Origin: Lachnospiraceae bacterium
GTDB taxonomy: Bacteria > Bacillota > Clostridia > Lachnospirales > Lachnospiraceae
Reading direction: 5' to 3'
Assembly: GCA_022791635.1 (NCBI GenBank)
Contig: JAAVZL010000013.1
Coordinates: forward strand, 51,661-115,660
Length of the DNA: 64,000 nucleotides
Shown here piece after piece: positions 43,344-51,465 of the stretch (its first letter is position 1; each line of letters begins with the position of its first letter). The notes under the pieces were generated by a model. The model did not search any database. It was not told where the DNA came from and saw only the letters and a list, made by a program, of their open reading frames with translations. The position numbers were made by a program, and so were the translations under genes.

Positions 43344-44320
43344 AAAAAGTATTCGGATACCGCAACATCGGCCTTGTATTCGGCCTCATTGGACTTTTGG
43401 TGCTGGCCGGAATCATTACGCCGTCCATGTTTTCCGTGAATACCATTATTTCCATGCTGAGAAATAATGCGGTTTATGTATTTCTGGCAGTAGGTATGAT
43501 GGTGGTTCTGGTGACCGGAGGCATTGACCTGTCGGTAGGCTCCATCCTGGCTCTCTCCGGCGTGGTCTGTACCTCGCTGATGAGCAGCCATATGGAGATC
43601 CCCAACATTGTGTGGGTGCTTTTAAGTCTGGTAATCGGAATTGTCTGCGGAGCCTTCAACGGATTTGTGGTAGGCTATTTGAAGGTGGTTCCTATGATAG
43701 CCACACTCGGAACCATGTACATATACAGAGGCTTTGCGTTCCTCTTAAGCGGTGGTAACTGGTGGTTCCCCCATCAGATTTCCCAGGGCTATCAGGACTG
43801 GGCGGCAAAGCAGTTTCTCGGGGTTCCGAGCATCCTCTGGATAGCAGCCGTAGTCTTTCTTCTGGCAGCCTGGTATCTCAATTACCGGACCACCGGCCGG
43901 CGTATCTACGCCATCGGAACCAATGTGGAGTCCGCCAAGGTAGCCGGTATCAAGGAGGCGAGAATCCGTTTTCTGGCATTCGTGATCTGCGGCGCACTGG
44001 CAGGTATTTCCGGTATGCTTTATACGGCCAATTATGCCATGTGTACCTACACCATCGGCGACGGCTATGAGCTGCAGGCCATTGCCATCTGTATCCTGGG
44101 CGGCGTCAGCATCACCGGCGGCCGGGGAACCGTGGACGGCGTATTCATCGGATGGCTGATGATGAGCGTGATTACCCAGTTTATCAGTCTGCTTCCGGGC
44201 CTGTCCGTATGGCAGAAGGCACTGCAGGGAGCCATCATTATTGCGGCCGTATTCCTGAATCTTGCCATGACGCGCTCTTCCGAGAAGCGTTTCCTGAAAG
44301 AAAGGGGGGCACTGCTCTAA
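43340..44320 (+). CDS. Sugar ABC transporter permease 1 (rhamnose)
   Basis: 326 residues and about eight to ten membrane helices of the RbsC/RhaP family. Motifs are GIDLSVGSILALSGVV and AIAICILGGVSITGGRGTVDG, the cytoplasmic loop contacting the ATPase. The start overlaps the ATPase stop, and the stop overlaps the second permease (TAATG). Two different permeases in one operon match the RhaP/RhaQ heterodimer of known rhamnose importers. Confidence 0.92.
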   Translation: MKKVFGYRNIGLVFGLIGLLVLAGIITPSMFSVNTIISMLRNNAVYVFLAVGMMVVLVTGGIDLSVGSILALSGVVCTSLMSSHMEIPNIVWVLLSLVIGIVCGAFNGFVVGYLKVVPMIATLGTMYIYRGFAFLLSGGNWWFPHQISQGYQDWAAKQFLGVPSILWIAAVVFLLAAWYLNYRTTGRRIYAIGTNVESAKVAGIKEARIRFLAFVICGALAGISGMLYTANYAMCTYTIGDGYELQAIAICILGGVSITGGRGTVDGVFIGWLMMSVITQFISLLPGLSVWQKALQGAIIIAAVFLNLAMTRSSEKRFLKERGALL

Positions 44321-45561
44321 TGGCTGAGAATAAAGCAGCGGTCAGAGATCTGACTGTCAAAGAGGGTTTTCAACTGAGTAAGTTCCTGGTAAAATGGGAA
44401 ATGATTCTGGTTTATATCCTGATTCTCATTAACCTGATTCTGGCGATTGCCAGACCGGGATTGTATTTTAACATCAACACCATCCAGTCCATCATTCAGT
44501 CCGGACTTGATCTTTCGCCCATGGTTATGGGTATGGTGTTTGTGCTGATGCTGGGGGACATTGACGTATCCATCGCCTCCAATATGGTGCTCTCCGGCAT
44601 GACGACGGGACTTCTGTACCAGAACGGAGCGCCGGCAATTGTTGCCGTGCTGGCAGGTATTCTTACGGGAGCAGTCTGCGGAGCCTTTAACGGCATTCTG
44701 GTGGGCTATGTGAAGATGCCTGCGGTAATTGTAACCATTTCCACTTCCATGCTGTTCCGCGGAATTGTAGAGATTATCCTGGACGTGAATTCCCTGAAGA
44801 ATTTTCCGGCCTTCTACAATGCCATCGGCTGGAGAAACTGGGGAATCTTCCCCATTTGTATGGTGCTGTATTTTATCATTACCGTGATTTTCTACTTTAT
44901 CCTTCATCGGTCCACCTTTGGACGGAAGCTGTATATTGTGGGAAATAACCCCACCACAGCCCAGTATTCGGGCATCCGGGTGGAGCGGGTAAAGCTCATT
45001 GTATTTATTCTTATGGGTGTGATGGCGGGAATCGGTTCCATCTTCTTCGTAGGACGTATGGGCGGCGGACTTTCCTCCTCCATGGGTACGGGCTATGAGA
45101 TGGATACCATTGCAATCTGCGTGCTGGGCGGCGTGTCCACCAACGGCGGCAAGGGCAAGGTGTACGGTCCCTTTATCTCCACCTTTATCATGGCTTTCCT
45201 TTTGTACACCCTGGGTCTTATCGGCGTGGATGCCAATACCCGTAAGATTGTAACGGGTATCGTGCTTCTGATTGCCGTACTGATTCCCAGCGTGAACCGG
45301 CAGCTGATTGCAGATATTAAGCTGAAGGTTCTCTATAAGAACAACAAGAACATTGAGGCCCTCAATGTGAAGACGGCCGCCGAGGTAAAGGAGCTTAAGG
45401 CAGAGATTGCAAGGCTTCGAAAGTCCGGCGATCCCGATGGAAAGATCCGCAAGGCGGAGGAGAGAATTGCAAGCTTACAGAACACCTGTAAGGAAAGAAC
45501 CGCCCAGATGAAGGCGGAGCTTGCGGAGAATGCCCGAAAGAATAAGGAGCGTTTTTCCTAA
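44320..45561 (+). CDS. Sugar ABC transporter permease 2 with coiled-coil tail
   Basis: 413 residues from ATG 44320 (TAATG overlap; an in-frame extension to 44152 lies inside permease 1). The membrane part (about 25-330) has LGDIDVSIASNMVLSG and IAICVLGGVSTNGGKG. The last ~85 residues are unusual: VKTAAEVKELKAEIARLRKS, GKIRKAEERIASLQNTCKER and MKAELAENARKNKERFS form a charged coiled coil in the cytoplasm. Typical RhaP/Q permeases end soon after the last helix. Confidence 0.9.
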   Translation: MAENKAAVRDLTVKEGFQLSKFLVKWEMILVYILILINLILAIARPGLYFNINTIQSIIQSGLDLSPMVMGMVFVLMLGDIDVSIASNMVLSGMTTGLLYQNGAPAIVAVLAGILTGAVCGAFNGILVGYVKMPAVIVTISTSMLFRGIVEIILDVNSLKNFPAFYNAIGWRNWGIFPICMVLYFIITVIFYFILHRSTFGRKLYIVGNNPTTAQYSGIRVERVKLIVFILMGVMAGIGSIFFVGRMGGGLSSSMGTGYEMDTIAICVLGGVSTNGGKGKVYGPFISTFIMAFLLYTLGLIGVDANTRKIVTGIVLLIAVLIPSVNRQLIADIKLKVLYKNNKNIEALNVKTAAEVKELKAEIARLRKSGDPDGKIRKAEERIASLQNTCKERTAQMKAELAENARKNKERFS

Positions 45562-45660
45562 AGAGAGGTATATCCGGGGTTTAGAGCGCTCCGTATATAT
45601 AAAAAGGCTGCCCTTGTACACGGAGGGTAGTAAGCAAAAATAAAAGGAGGATATTTCATT

Positions 45661-46872
45661 ATGATGAAAAAGATTTTAGCTCTGATGCTCAGTGTGAGCA
45701 TGATTGCAGGACTTGCAGCCTGCGGTTCCAAGGAAACAGAAGCTCCGGCGGAAGAGCCGGCACAGACCGAAGCTCCGGCCGAGACCGGTGGAGACGATGC
45801 AGAGGCAGAGGCTCCTGCAGCGCCTGCGGCAAACGGCTCCGGAAAGCATGTGTTTATGTTCAAGTCTACCGGTAACAAGTTTGGTGATTTGATGTATGAG
45901 GGCTACAGCGAGTACATGAGTGCTCTTGGCTATGAGACCGAGTACAAAAGCCCGGCTGAGACCACGGTTGCCGCTCAGGTTCAGATGCTTGACGAGCTGA
46001 TTACCCAGGGTGTTGCTTCTATCGTTATTTCCACCAACGGAGATACGGGATATGATGAGATTTTCCAGAAGGCAAAGGATGCCGGAATCCCCATCGTTTC
46101 CATCGACTCTGAGGCAAGCGTAGACTATCGTCTGGCTCATATCAACCAGGCAGAGGTTCAGGATATCGGATCTTATCTGGTACAGGCAGCCGTTCTCATC
46201 ACTCTTGGCGTAGATTATCCCGAGGATAAGACCATGGAAGAGGCTGTAGCAGAGCAGCTTGGCAGCTACAGCGGAGACGAGATCGTTCTTGGCGTTCTTT
46301 CCGCAGGTATCGATACTCCTGTTCAGAACAGCTGGATCGCAGCTATGGAGACAGAGCTGGCAAAGGATATGTACAAGGGTAAGGTTAGCCCCGAGCTTGA
46401 CAAGAAGTACGGAAATGACGACCCGGTTGAGTCCACGACTCAGGCAAATGCTTTCGTAGCAGAGGCTAAGGTTGACTGTATCATTTCCCCGACCACCGTT
46501 GGTATCGCAGCAGCCGGACAGGTTCTTAAGGGAGCCAACAGCGACATTAAGCTGACCGGTCTTGGACTTCCCTCCGAGATGCAGTCCTTCATGCCCAACA
46601 AGGCTGACGACGATGCATTTGCTTCCGTGTGCCCCTACATGATGCTGTGGGATGTTATCCATCTTGGAGCAGTAGCAGGCGCTGCGATTGACGCTGCTAT
46701 CACCAATGGCTGGGCAGGAACAGACGGCGAGACCTTCACCATGGCTGCATTCCGTGACTATGCGGAAGAGGACTACAGTGTTTATACCCAGGGCGACGGA
46801 ACTTTCGTTCTGGCTGGTACACCGTACATCTTCTACAAGGGCAACATGGCTGAGTGGATTGACAAGCTGTAA
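45661..46872 (+). CDS. Sugar-binding lipoprotein (rhamnose, RhaS type)
   Basis: 403 residues. The lipoprotein signal is MKKILALMLSVSMIAGLAACGS with lipobox LAAC, followed by an Ala/Glu/Pro-rich tether (to about residue 60) and a periplasmic-binding-protein type 1 fold: HVFMFKSTGNKFGDLMYEGYSE, SIVISTNGDTGYDEIFQKAKDAGIPIVSIDSEAS. It captures the sugar for the importer encoded upstream. Strong ribosome binding site (AAAGGAGG) and a 99-base gap with its own leader suggest high expression, as does the hairpin right after it. Confidence 0.93.
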   Translation: MMKKILALMLSVSMIAGLAACGSKETEAPAEEPAQTEAPAETGGDDAEAEAPAAPAANGSGKHVFMFKSTGNKFGDLMYEGYSEYMSALGYETEYKSPAETTVAAQVQMLDELITQGVASIVISTNGDTGYDEIFQKAKDAGIPIVSIDSEASVDYRLAHINQAEVQDIGSYLVQAAVLITLGVDYPEDKTMEEAVAEQLGSYSGDEIVLGVLSAGIDTPVQNSWIAAMETELAKDMYKGKVSPELDKKYGNDDPVESTTQANAFVAEAKVDCIISPTTVGIAAAGQVLKGANSDIKLTGLGLPSEMQSFMPNKADDDAFASVCPYMMLWDVIHLGAVAGAAIDAAITNGWAGTDGETFTMAAFRDYAEEDYSVYTQGDGTFVLAGTPYIFYKGNMAEWIDKL

Positions 46873-46897
46873 GATGTAACAGGCTATAGGCAAACTG

Positions 46898-46926
46898 GGG
46901 GACTGCACCTGCAGTCCCCTGTTTTA
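46898..46926 (+). terminator. Hairpin after the sugar-binding protein gene
   Basis: GGGGACTGC and GCAGTCCCC form a perfect nine-base stem with loop ACCT, then TGTTTT. It probably ends part of the transcripts and stabilises the upstream mRNA, so that more binding protein than kinase is made. Confidence 0.75.
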
Positions 46927-46941
46927 AGAAGGAGAAGAAGG

Positions 46942-48348
46942 ATGAGCAACACCTATTATCTGGCAGTAGACATCGGAGCCTCCAGCGGACGCCATATTTT
47001 GGGGTATCTGGAAGAGGGAAAGATGGTTCTGGAGGAGATCTACCGCTTTGACAACGGCATGAAGCCGAAGGACGGGCATTTGTGCTGGGATGCGGAGGGT
47101 CTGTTTAGGGAAATTAAGGCCGGAATGAAGCGCTGTAAGGAGCTTTCGAAAATTCCGGTGAGTATGGGTGTAGATACCTGGGCCGTGGACTACGTTCTGC
47201 TTGACAAGAACGGGGAGCGTCTGGGAGACGCGGTAGGCTATCGGGATAAGCGGACGGAAGGGATGGACGATAAGGTCTATGAGATCATTTCTCCGGAGGA
47301 GCTTTATGGGAGAACAGGGATTCAGAAGCAGATTTTCAATACCATTTACCAGCTGATGGCCGTTAAGGAGCAGCAGCCGGAGCTGATGGAAGAGGCAGAA
47401 CAGCTTCTCATGCTTCCGGATTATTTTCACTATCTGCTGACAGGCGTGGCGAAGACAGAGTATACCAATGCCACCTCGGGTCAGCTTGTAAGTCCTGTTA
47501 CAAAGGACTGGGACTATGAATTGATTGAGCGTTTGGGCTATAAAAAGGAAATTTTCGGGCCTATCAGCCTTCCTGGCACTGTGGTGGGACCCTTAAAAAA
47601 AGAGGTGGCCGAGGAGGTTGGCTTCTCCTGTACGGTGATGCAGCCGGCTACCCATGATACGGCCTCTGCGGTTCTGGCCGTTCCCTCTACCGAGGAGGAT
47701 GTGATCTACATCAGCTCCGGCACCTGGTCCCTCATGGGCACGGAGCTAAAGGAGGCAGATTGCAGGGAGGAAAGCCGCAGGGCAAACTTTACCAACGAGG
47801 GCGGCGTGAATTACCGGTTCCGTTTCCTGAAGAACATTATGGGGCTGTGGATGATTCAGTCTGTCCGCAGGGAGCTTCCGGAAAAATACAGCTATGCCGA
47901 GCTTTGTAAGATGGCCGAGGAGGTCTCGGACTTCCCCACGGTGATTGATGTGAACGATCAGAGCTTTCTGGCTCCGGACAGTATGATTGAAGCTATCCAG
48001 GAGTACTGCAGGAAGCACGACCAGGCAGTGCCAAAGACGCCGGGAGAGCTGGCGGCGGTGATTTATCAGAATTTGGCCCGCAGCTATGGGGAAACGGTCT
48101 GGGAGATCGAGGAGCTCACCGGAAAGACCTACGACAAGATTCATGTGGTGGGAGGCGGCTCCAATGCCGATTACCTCAATGAGCTCACCGCCTGGTATAC
48201 CAAGAAGGAGGTCTTAGCAGGACCGGGAGAGGCGACGGCCCTGGGAAATCTGGCGGCCCAGATGATTGCCGCCGGGGAGCTTAAGGATATCTGGGATGCC
48301 AGAGAGTGCATCCGCAATTCTTTTGAGATACGTTCCTTTCGGGCGTAG
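46942..48348 (+). CDS. rhaB: Rhamnulokinase
   Basis: Phosphorylates L-rhamnulose to rhamnulose 1-phosphate. 468 residues of the FGGY fold: LAVDIGASSGRHILG (phosphate 1), MGVDTWAVDYVLLD, ATHDTASAVLAVP, SSGTWSLMG and HVVGGGSNADYLNELTA (adenosine motif). Length and the Ser-Ser-Gly-Arg at the N-terminus are characteristic of RhaB. The ribosome binding site is AAGGAGAAG. Confidence 0.96.
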   Translation: MSNTYYLAVDIGASSGRHILGYLEEGKMVLEEIYRFDNGMKPKDGHLCWDAEGLFREIKAGMKRCKELSKIPVSMGVDTWAVDYVLLDKNGERLGDAVGYRDKRTEGMDDKVYEIISPEELYGRTGIQKQIFNTIYQLMAVKEQQPELMEEAEQLLMLPDYFHYLLTGVAKTEYTNATSGQLVSPVTKDWDYELIERLGYKKEIFGPISLPGTVVGPLKKEVAEEVGFSCTVMQPATHDTASAVLAVPSTEEDVIYISSGTWSLMGTELKEADCREESRRANFTNEGGVNYRFRFLKNIMGLWMIQSVRRELPEKYSYAELCKMAEEVSDFPTVIDVNDQSFLAPDSMIEAIQEYCRKHDQAVPKTPGELAAVIYQNLARSYGETVWEIEELTGKTYDKIHVVGGGSNADYLNELTAWYTKKEVLAGPGEATALGNLAAQMIAAGELKDIWDARECIRNSFEIRSFRA

Positions 48349-48388
48349 GCTGTAGAAATAAAAAATGAAAACAGGAGGATCTGCTACT

Positions 48389-49645
48389 ATGAATGTAAAA
48401 GAAAGATACGAATCAGCGAAGGCCATGTATGCCAAAATCGGTGTGGACACGGATGCGGCCCTTGAGCGCTTAAAAGGAATTCCCATTTCCATGCACTGCT
48501 GGCAGGGAGACGATGTGATTGGCTTTGACCATGACGGCCCTTTAACCGGCGGCATCCAGACCACCGGCAATTATCCCGGAAGAGCGAGAAATCCGGAGGA
48601 GCTCATGGCGGATATTGAGAAGGCCTTAAGCCTGATTCCCGGAAAGCACAAGGTAAACCTTCATGCCTGCTATGCCATCTTTGAGGACAACGAGTGGGCA
48701 GATCGGGATAAGATTGAACCCAAGCATTTTGCAAAATGGGTGGAGTTCGGCAAAAAGAACGGGGTTGCTTTTGACTTCAATCCCACCTGCTTCTCCCATC
48801 CCATGGCAGAGGATAGTCTGACTCTCTCAAGCCCCAATGAGAAGGTTCGGAAATTCTGGGTGGATCACTGTATTGCCTGCATTAAGATTTCCGAGTACCT
48901 GGCTATGGAGCAGGGCTGCCCCTGTGCCATGAATATCTGGATTCCCGACGGCATGAAAGATGTGCCGGCAGACCGCCTGGGACCCAGGGCCAGATTCAAA
49001 CAGTCCTTAGATGAGATTCTGGCCGTTCCCTACGACAAGGAGAAGGTGCTTGTGTGCCTAGAGTCCAAGGTGTTTGGCATCGGTATGGAGTCCTATACGG
49101 TGGGTTCCAGTGAGTTTACCGTCAATTACGCTGCAAGAAACGGCATTATCAGCCTTATGGACAACGGCCATTATCATCCCACAGAGGTTGTGTCCGATAA
49201 GATTTCCTCCATGCTCCTCTTCAATGACAAGATTGCCCTTCACGTGACGAGAGGCGTGCGCTGGGACAGCGACCATGTAGTGCTCTTTGACGATGAGACC
49301 AGAGAGATTGCCAAGGAGATCGTGCGCAACGACGCCATTGACCGGGTGCTTCTGGCGCTGGATTACTTTGACGCCAGCATCAACCGGATTTCCGCCTGGG
49401 TAACCGGAATGCGCAATATGCAGAAGGCTCTTCTCTACGCCCTCCTTTCTCCCAACAAGAAGCTCAAGGAGCTTCAGGATCAGGGCAAGTTCACAGAGCT
49501 GATGATGCGCCAGGAGGAGATGAAGACGTATCCTCTGGGAGACGTGTGGAACTACTTCTGCGAGACAAACGGCGCACCTGTGCAGGAGGACTGGTTCGCG
49601 GAGGTTGAGAAGTACGAGGAGGAAGTGCTCTCAAAGCGGAAATAA
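48389..49645 (+). CDS. rhaA: L-rhamnose isomerase
   Basis: Converts L-rhamnose to L-rhamnulose, a metal-dependent TIM barrel. 418 residues, close to E. coli RhaA (419). ATG 48389 follows AGGAGG; an in-frame ATG at 48365 lies before that site. Motifs are ISMHCWQGDDVIGFD, FDFNPTCFSHP, NIWIPDGMKDVPADR, LMDNGHYHPTEVV and RGVRWDSDHVV. The gene ends two bases before repeat R2 at 49647, which separates it from rhaD. Confidence 0.97.
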   Translation: MNVKERYESAKAMYAKIGVDTDAALERLKGIPISMHCWQGDDVIGFDHDGPLTGGIQTTGNYPGRARNPEELMADIEKALSLIPGKHKVNLHACYAIFEDNEWADRDKIEPKHFAKWVEFGKKNGVAFDFNPTCFSHPMAEDSLTLSSPNEKVRKFWVDHCIACIKISEYLAMEQGCPCAMNIWIPDGMKDVPADRLGPRARFKQSLDEILAVPYDKEKVLVCLESKVFGIGMESYTVGSSEFTVNYAARNGIISLMDNGHYHPTEVVSDKISSMLLFNDKIALHVTRGVRWDSDHVVLFDDETREIAKEIVRNDAIDRVLLALDYFDASINRISAWVTGMRNMQKALLYALLSPNKKLKELQDQGKFTELMMRQEEMKTYPLGDVWNYFCETNGAPVQEDWFAEVEKYEEEVLSKRK

Positions 49646-49646
49646 A

Positions 49647-49786
49647 ATTACGGAACTGGAAAACAGCAGGAAGCAGGCAGTGCACAGAAGGATTTTCGGA
49701 CACAGCTTTTTGTGGCCGGAAATTCTTCTTGACCAGGGTGCACTGCTTGCTTCCTGCGGAACTGGAAATGAAACTGGAATAGGAGA
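49647..49786 (+). repeat. R2 element between rhaA and the aldolase gene
   Basis: ACGGAACTGGAAAACA, then arms GCAGGAAGCAGGCAGTGCAC (49666-49685) and GTGCACTGCTTGCTTCCTGC (49738-49757), which pair over 20 bases with one G-T. Inside is the central AGAAGGATTTTCGG / GGCCGGAAATTCTTCT hairpin. The end box GCGGAACTGGAA leads to ACTGGAATAGGAG, the ribosome binding site of the next gene. The arms differ from the 40307 copy but still pair. Confidence 0.85.
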
Positions 49787-49794
49787 TTAAGACG

Positions 49795-50859
49795 ATGGAT
49801 TTAACGAAGTTAGTGGAAATGTCAAACAAGCATGGAAAAAATCCGGATCTTGTGCTGGCCGGAGGCGGAAACACCTCCTGTAAGAAGGATGGGGTTCTCT
49901 ATGTGAAATGCTCCGGAACCAGTCTGGGGACCATCACGGCAGAGGGCTTTGTAGCTATGGATATTGCAAAGCTTACGGCACTGATGGAAAAGGACTATCC
50001 GTCAGAGGATGCGGCCAGAGAGGCGGCCTTCTTAAAGGATGTGATGGATGCCCGCTGTGACGGGGATTTGAGCAAGCGGCCCAGTGTGGAGGCTCTCCTT
50101 CACAGCCTGTTCCCCCAGACCTATGTGCTTCACATTCATCCGGCACTGATCAACGGCCTCACCTGCTCCAGGGGCGGCGAGGAGCTGGCAAGAGAGATCT
50201 TAGGCGCTCAGATGATCTGGATTCCCATTTGCCGTCCGGGCTATACCCTAGGTAAGCTGTGCAACGAGGCTATGAAGGCTTACAAGGAGGAGCATGGCCA
50301 GGAGGTACAGGTAGTGCTTCTGCAGAATCACGGGATCTTTATTGCGGCAGAGACCACCGAGGAGATCGACCGGATTCTTGGGGATGTGATTGACAAGCTG
50401 GAGGCCTATGTGCGCACGGAAGGCAAGGAAGAGCTCACCTCCAGGCTTCGTGGGATTACCGGCCGGGTGGCGGAATATCTGCCCATCCGCGAGGCCGTTC
50501 ACTTTGTGAGCAGCCGTAAGAGTGCGGAGGCTCTCCTAAAGCCCTTTACGCCGGATCACATTGTATACTGCGGCGCCTTCCCGCTGTTTGTGGGAGCGGA
50601 TGAGGATTTGGAGACAGCTCTTAGGGCATTCAAGGAAAAAGAGGGGGATTACCCGAAGATTGTGCTCCTAGAGAAGGTGGGTGCCTTTGCCCTCTGCCAG
50701 AGTGAGAAGGAGATTAGAAATGCGGAGCTTCTGTTAACCGACGCCATGAAGGTGGCCTACTATGCAGAGAAGTTCGGCGGAGTCCTTCCCATGACCGATG
50801 AGCTGACCTACTTTATCACCCACTGGGAGGCAGAGTCCTACCGGAAGAAGCAGGCTTAG
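49795..50859 (+). CDS. Class II aldolase, probable rhamnulose-1-phosphate aldolase
   Basis: 354 residues. The N-terminal ~210 are a class II aldolase/adducin domain: LAGGGNTSCKKDG and YVKCSGTSLG (phosphate binding), LHIHPALINGL (two zinc His) and LLQNHGIFIAAETTEE (third His). The rest (about 215-354) is extra. By sequence style it resembles the aldolase half of bifunctional RhaD/RhaE more than the 274-residue E. coli RhaD. Placement after rhaB and rhaA makes cleavage to dihydroxyacetone phosphate and lactaldehyde likely. No lactaldehyde reductase is in the window. Confidence 0.85.
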   Translation: MDLTKLVEMSNKHGKNPDLVLAGGGNTSCKKDGVLYVKCSGTSLGTITAEGFVAMDIAKLTALMEKDYPSEDAAREAAFLKDVMDARCDGDLSKRPSVEALLHSLFPQTYVLHIHPALINGLTCSRGGEELAREILGAQMIWIPICRPGYTLGKLCNEAMKAYKEEHGQEVQVVLLQNHGIFIAAETTEEIDRILGDVIDKLEAYVRTEGKEELTSRLRGITGRVAEYLPIREAVHFVSSRKSAEALLKPFTPDHIVYCGAFPLFVGADEDLETALRAFKEKEGDYPKIVLLEKVGAFALCQSEKEIRNAELLLTDAMKVAYYAEKFGGVLPMTDELTYFITHWEAESYRKKQA

Positions 50860-50897
50860 GAGTTTTCGGGGAATTATATATATTTATTTAGCCAGAG

Positions 50898-50934
50898 ACA
50901 GAGATATGCGATAGTGTATCTCTGTTTTCTTTTG
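50898..50934 (+). terminator. Intrinsic terminator of the rha operon
   Basis: ACAGAGATA (50898-50906) and TATCTCTGT (50917-50925) form a nine-base stem, followed by TTTCTTTT. The rest of 50860-51135 is AT-rich, with only a weak promoter-like TTTACA..17..TAGATT near 50969. Confidence 0.8.
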
Positions 50935-51135
50935 CAAATAAAGAAGAAAATAGTCTTTACAGGGATTTACATTTGTCTTTTGGTATGATAGATTGCACAT
51001 AGAATATATATTTTATTGGAAATGATAGAAAGTAAGAAGTATAAGAGGAAAAAAGTAAAGTTGTAATTTACAGGCAGGGATGGTAGAATGTTTGAAGAAA
51101 TGCACAAGAAGCATGTGCAGGAAAGGAGCCGGCCT

Positions 51136-51465
51136 ATGACGTGTAAGGAAGCGGAGCAGATGGTGATGCCCTATATCAACAAGGAGCTTACGGACAAGGA
51201 GCTTAAGGCCTTTTTGTCTCATATTCACACCTGCCAGGCCTGTTATGAGGAGCTTGAGATCTACTATACCATCTATGCCGGTCTTGCACAGCTGGAGGAG
51301 GGCGGAAAGGATCAGAATCTGCACAACCTGCTTCAGGAATCCTTACGGGCCTCGGAGCTGCATCTTCGGGGAAGGAAGCTTTTGAATATTTACTACGTGT
51401 TTTCCCAGGTGCTGGCCATGCTGGCACTGACAGTGATTATGGTGATGGAGATATTAAGACTATGA
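51136..51465 (+). CDS. Zinc-finger (anti-sigma-like) membrane protein
   Basis: 109 residues from ATG 51136 (AAAGGAG nine bases upstream). The first 16 codons of the longer frame from 51088 lack a good site. MTCKEAEQMVMPYINKELTDKELKAFLSHIHTC is the typical opening of zf-HC2 proteins, with the HxxxC..C zinc motif in HIHTCQACYEEL. A C-terminal membrane helix (YYVFSQVLAMLALTVIMVMEIL) follows. Such proteins usually sequester an ECF sigma factor, but none is adjacent. The stop overlaps polA (ATGA). Confidence 0.78.
   Translation: MTCKEAEQMVMPYINKELTDKELKAFLSHIHTCQACYEELEIYYTIYAGLAQLEEGGKDQNLHNLLQESLRASELHLRGRKLLNIYYVFSQVLAMLALTVIMVMEILRL

Noticed and set aside
45676..46908. 410-codon frame on the minus strand over the sugar-binding protein gene
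   Set aside because: Antisense shadow of a strongly supported lipoprotein gene; no domain recognised.
49491..49874. 127-codon minus-strand frame at the rhaA/aldolase junction
   Set aside because: Overlaps two real genes and the R2 palindrome; frame is kept open by repeat composition.
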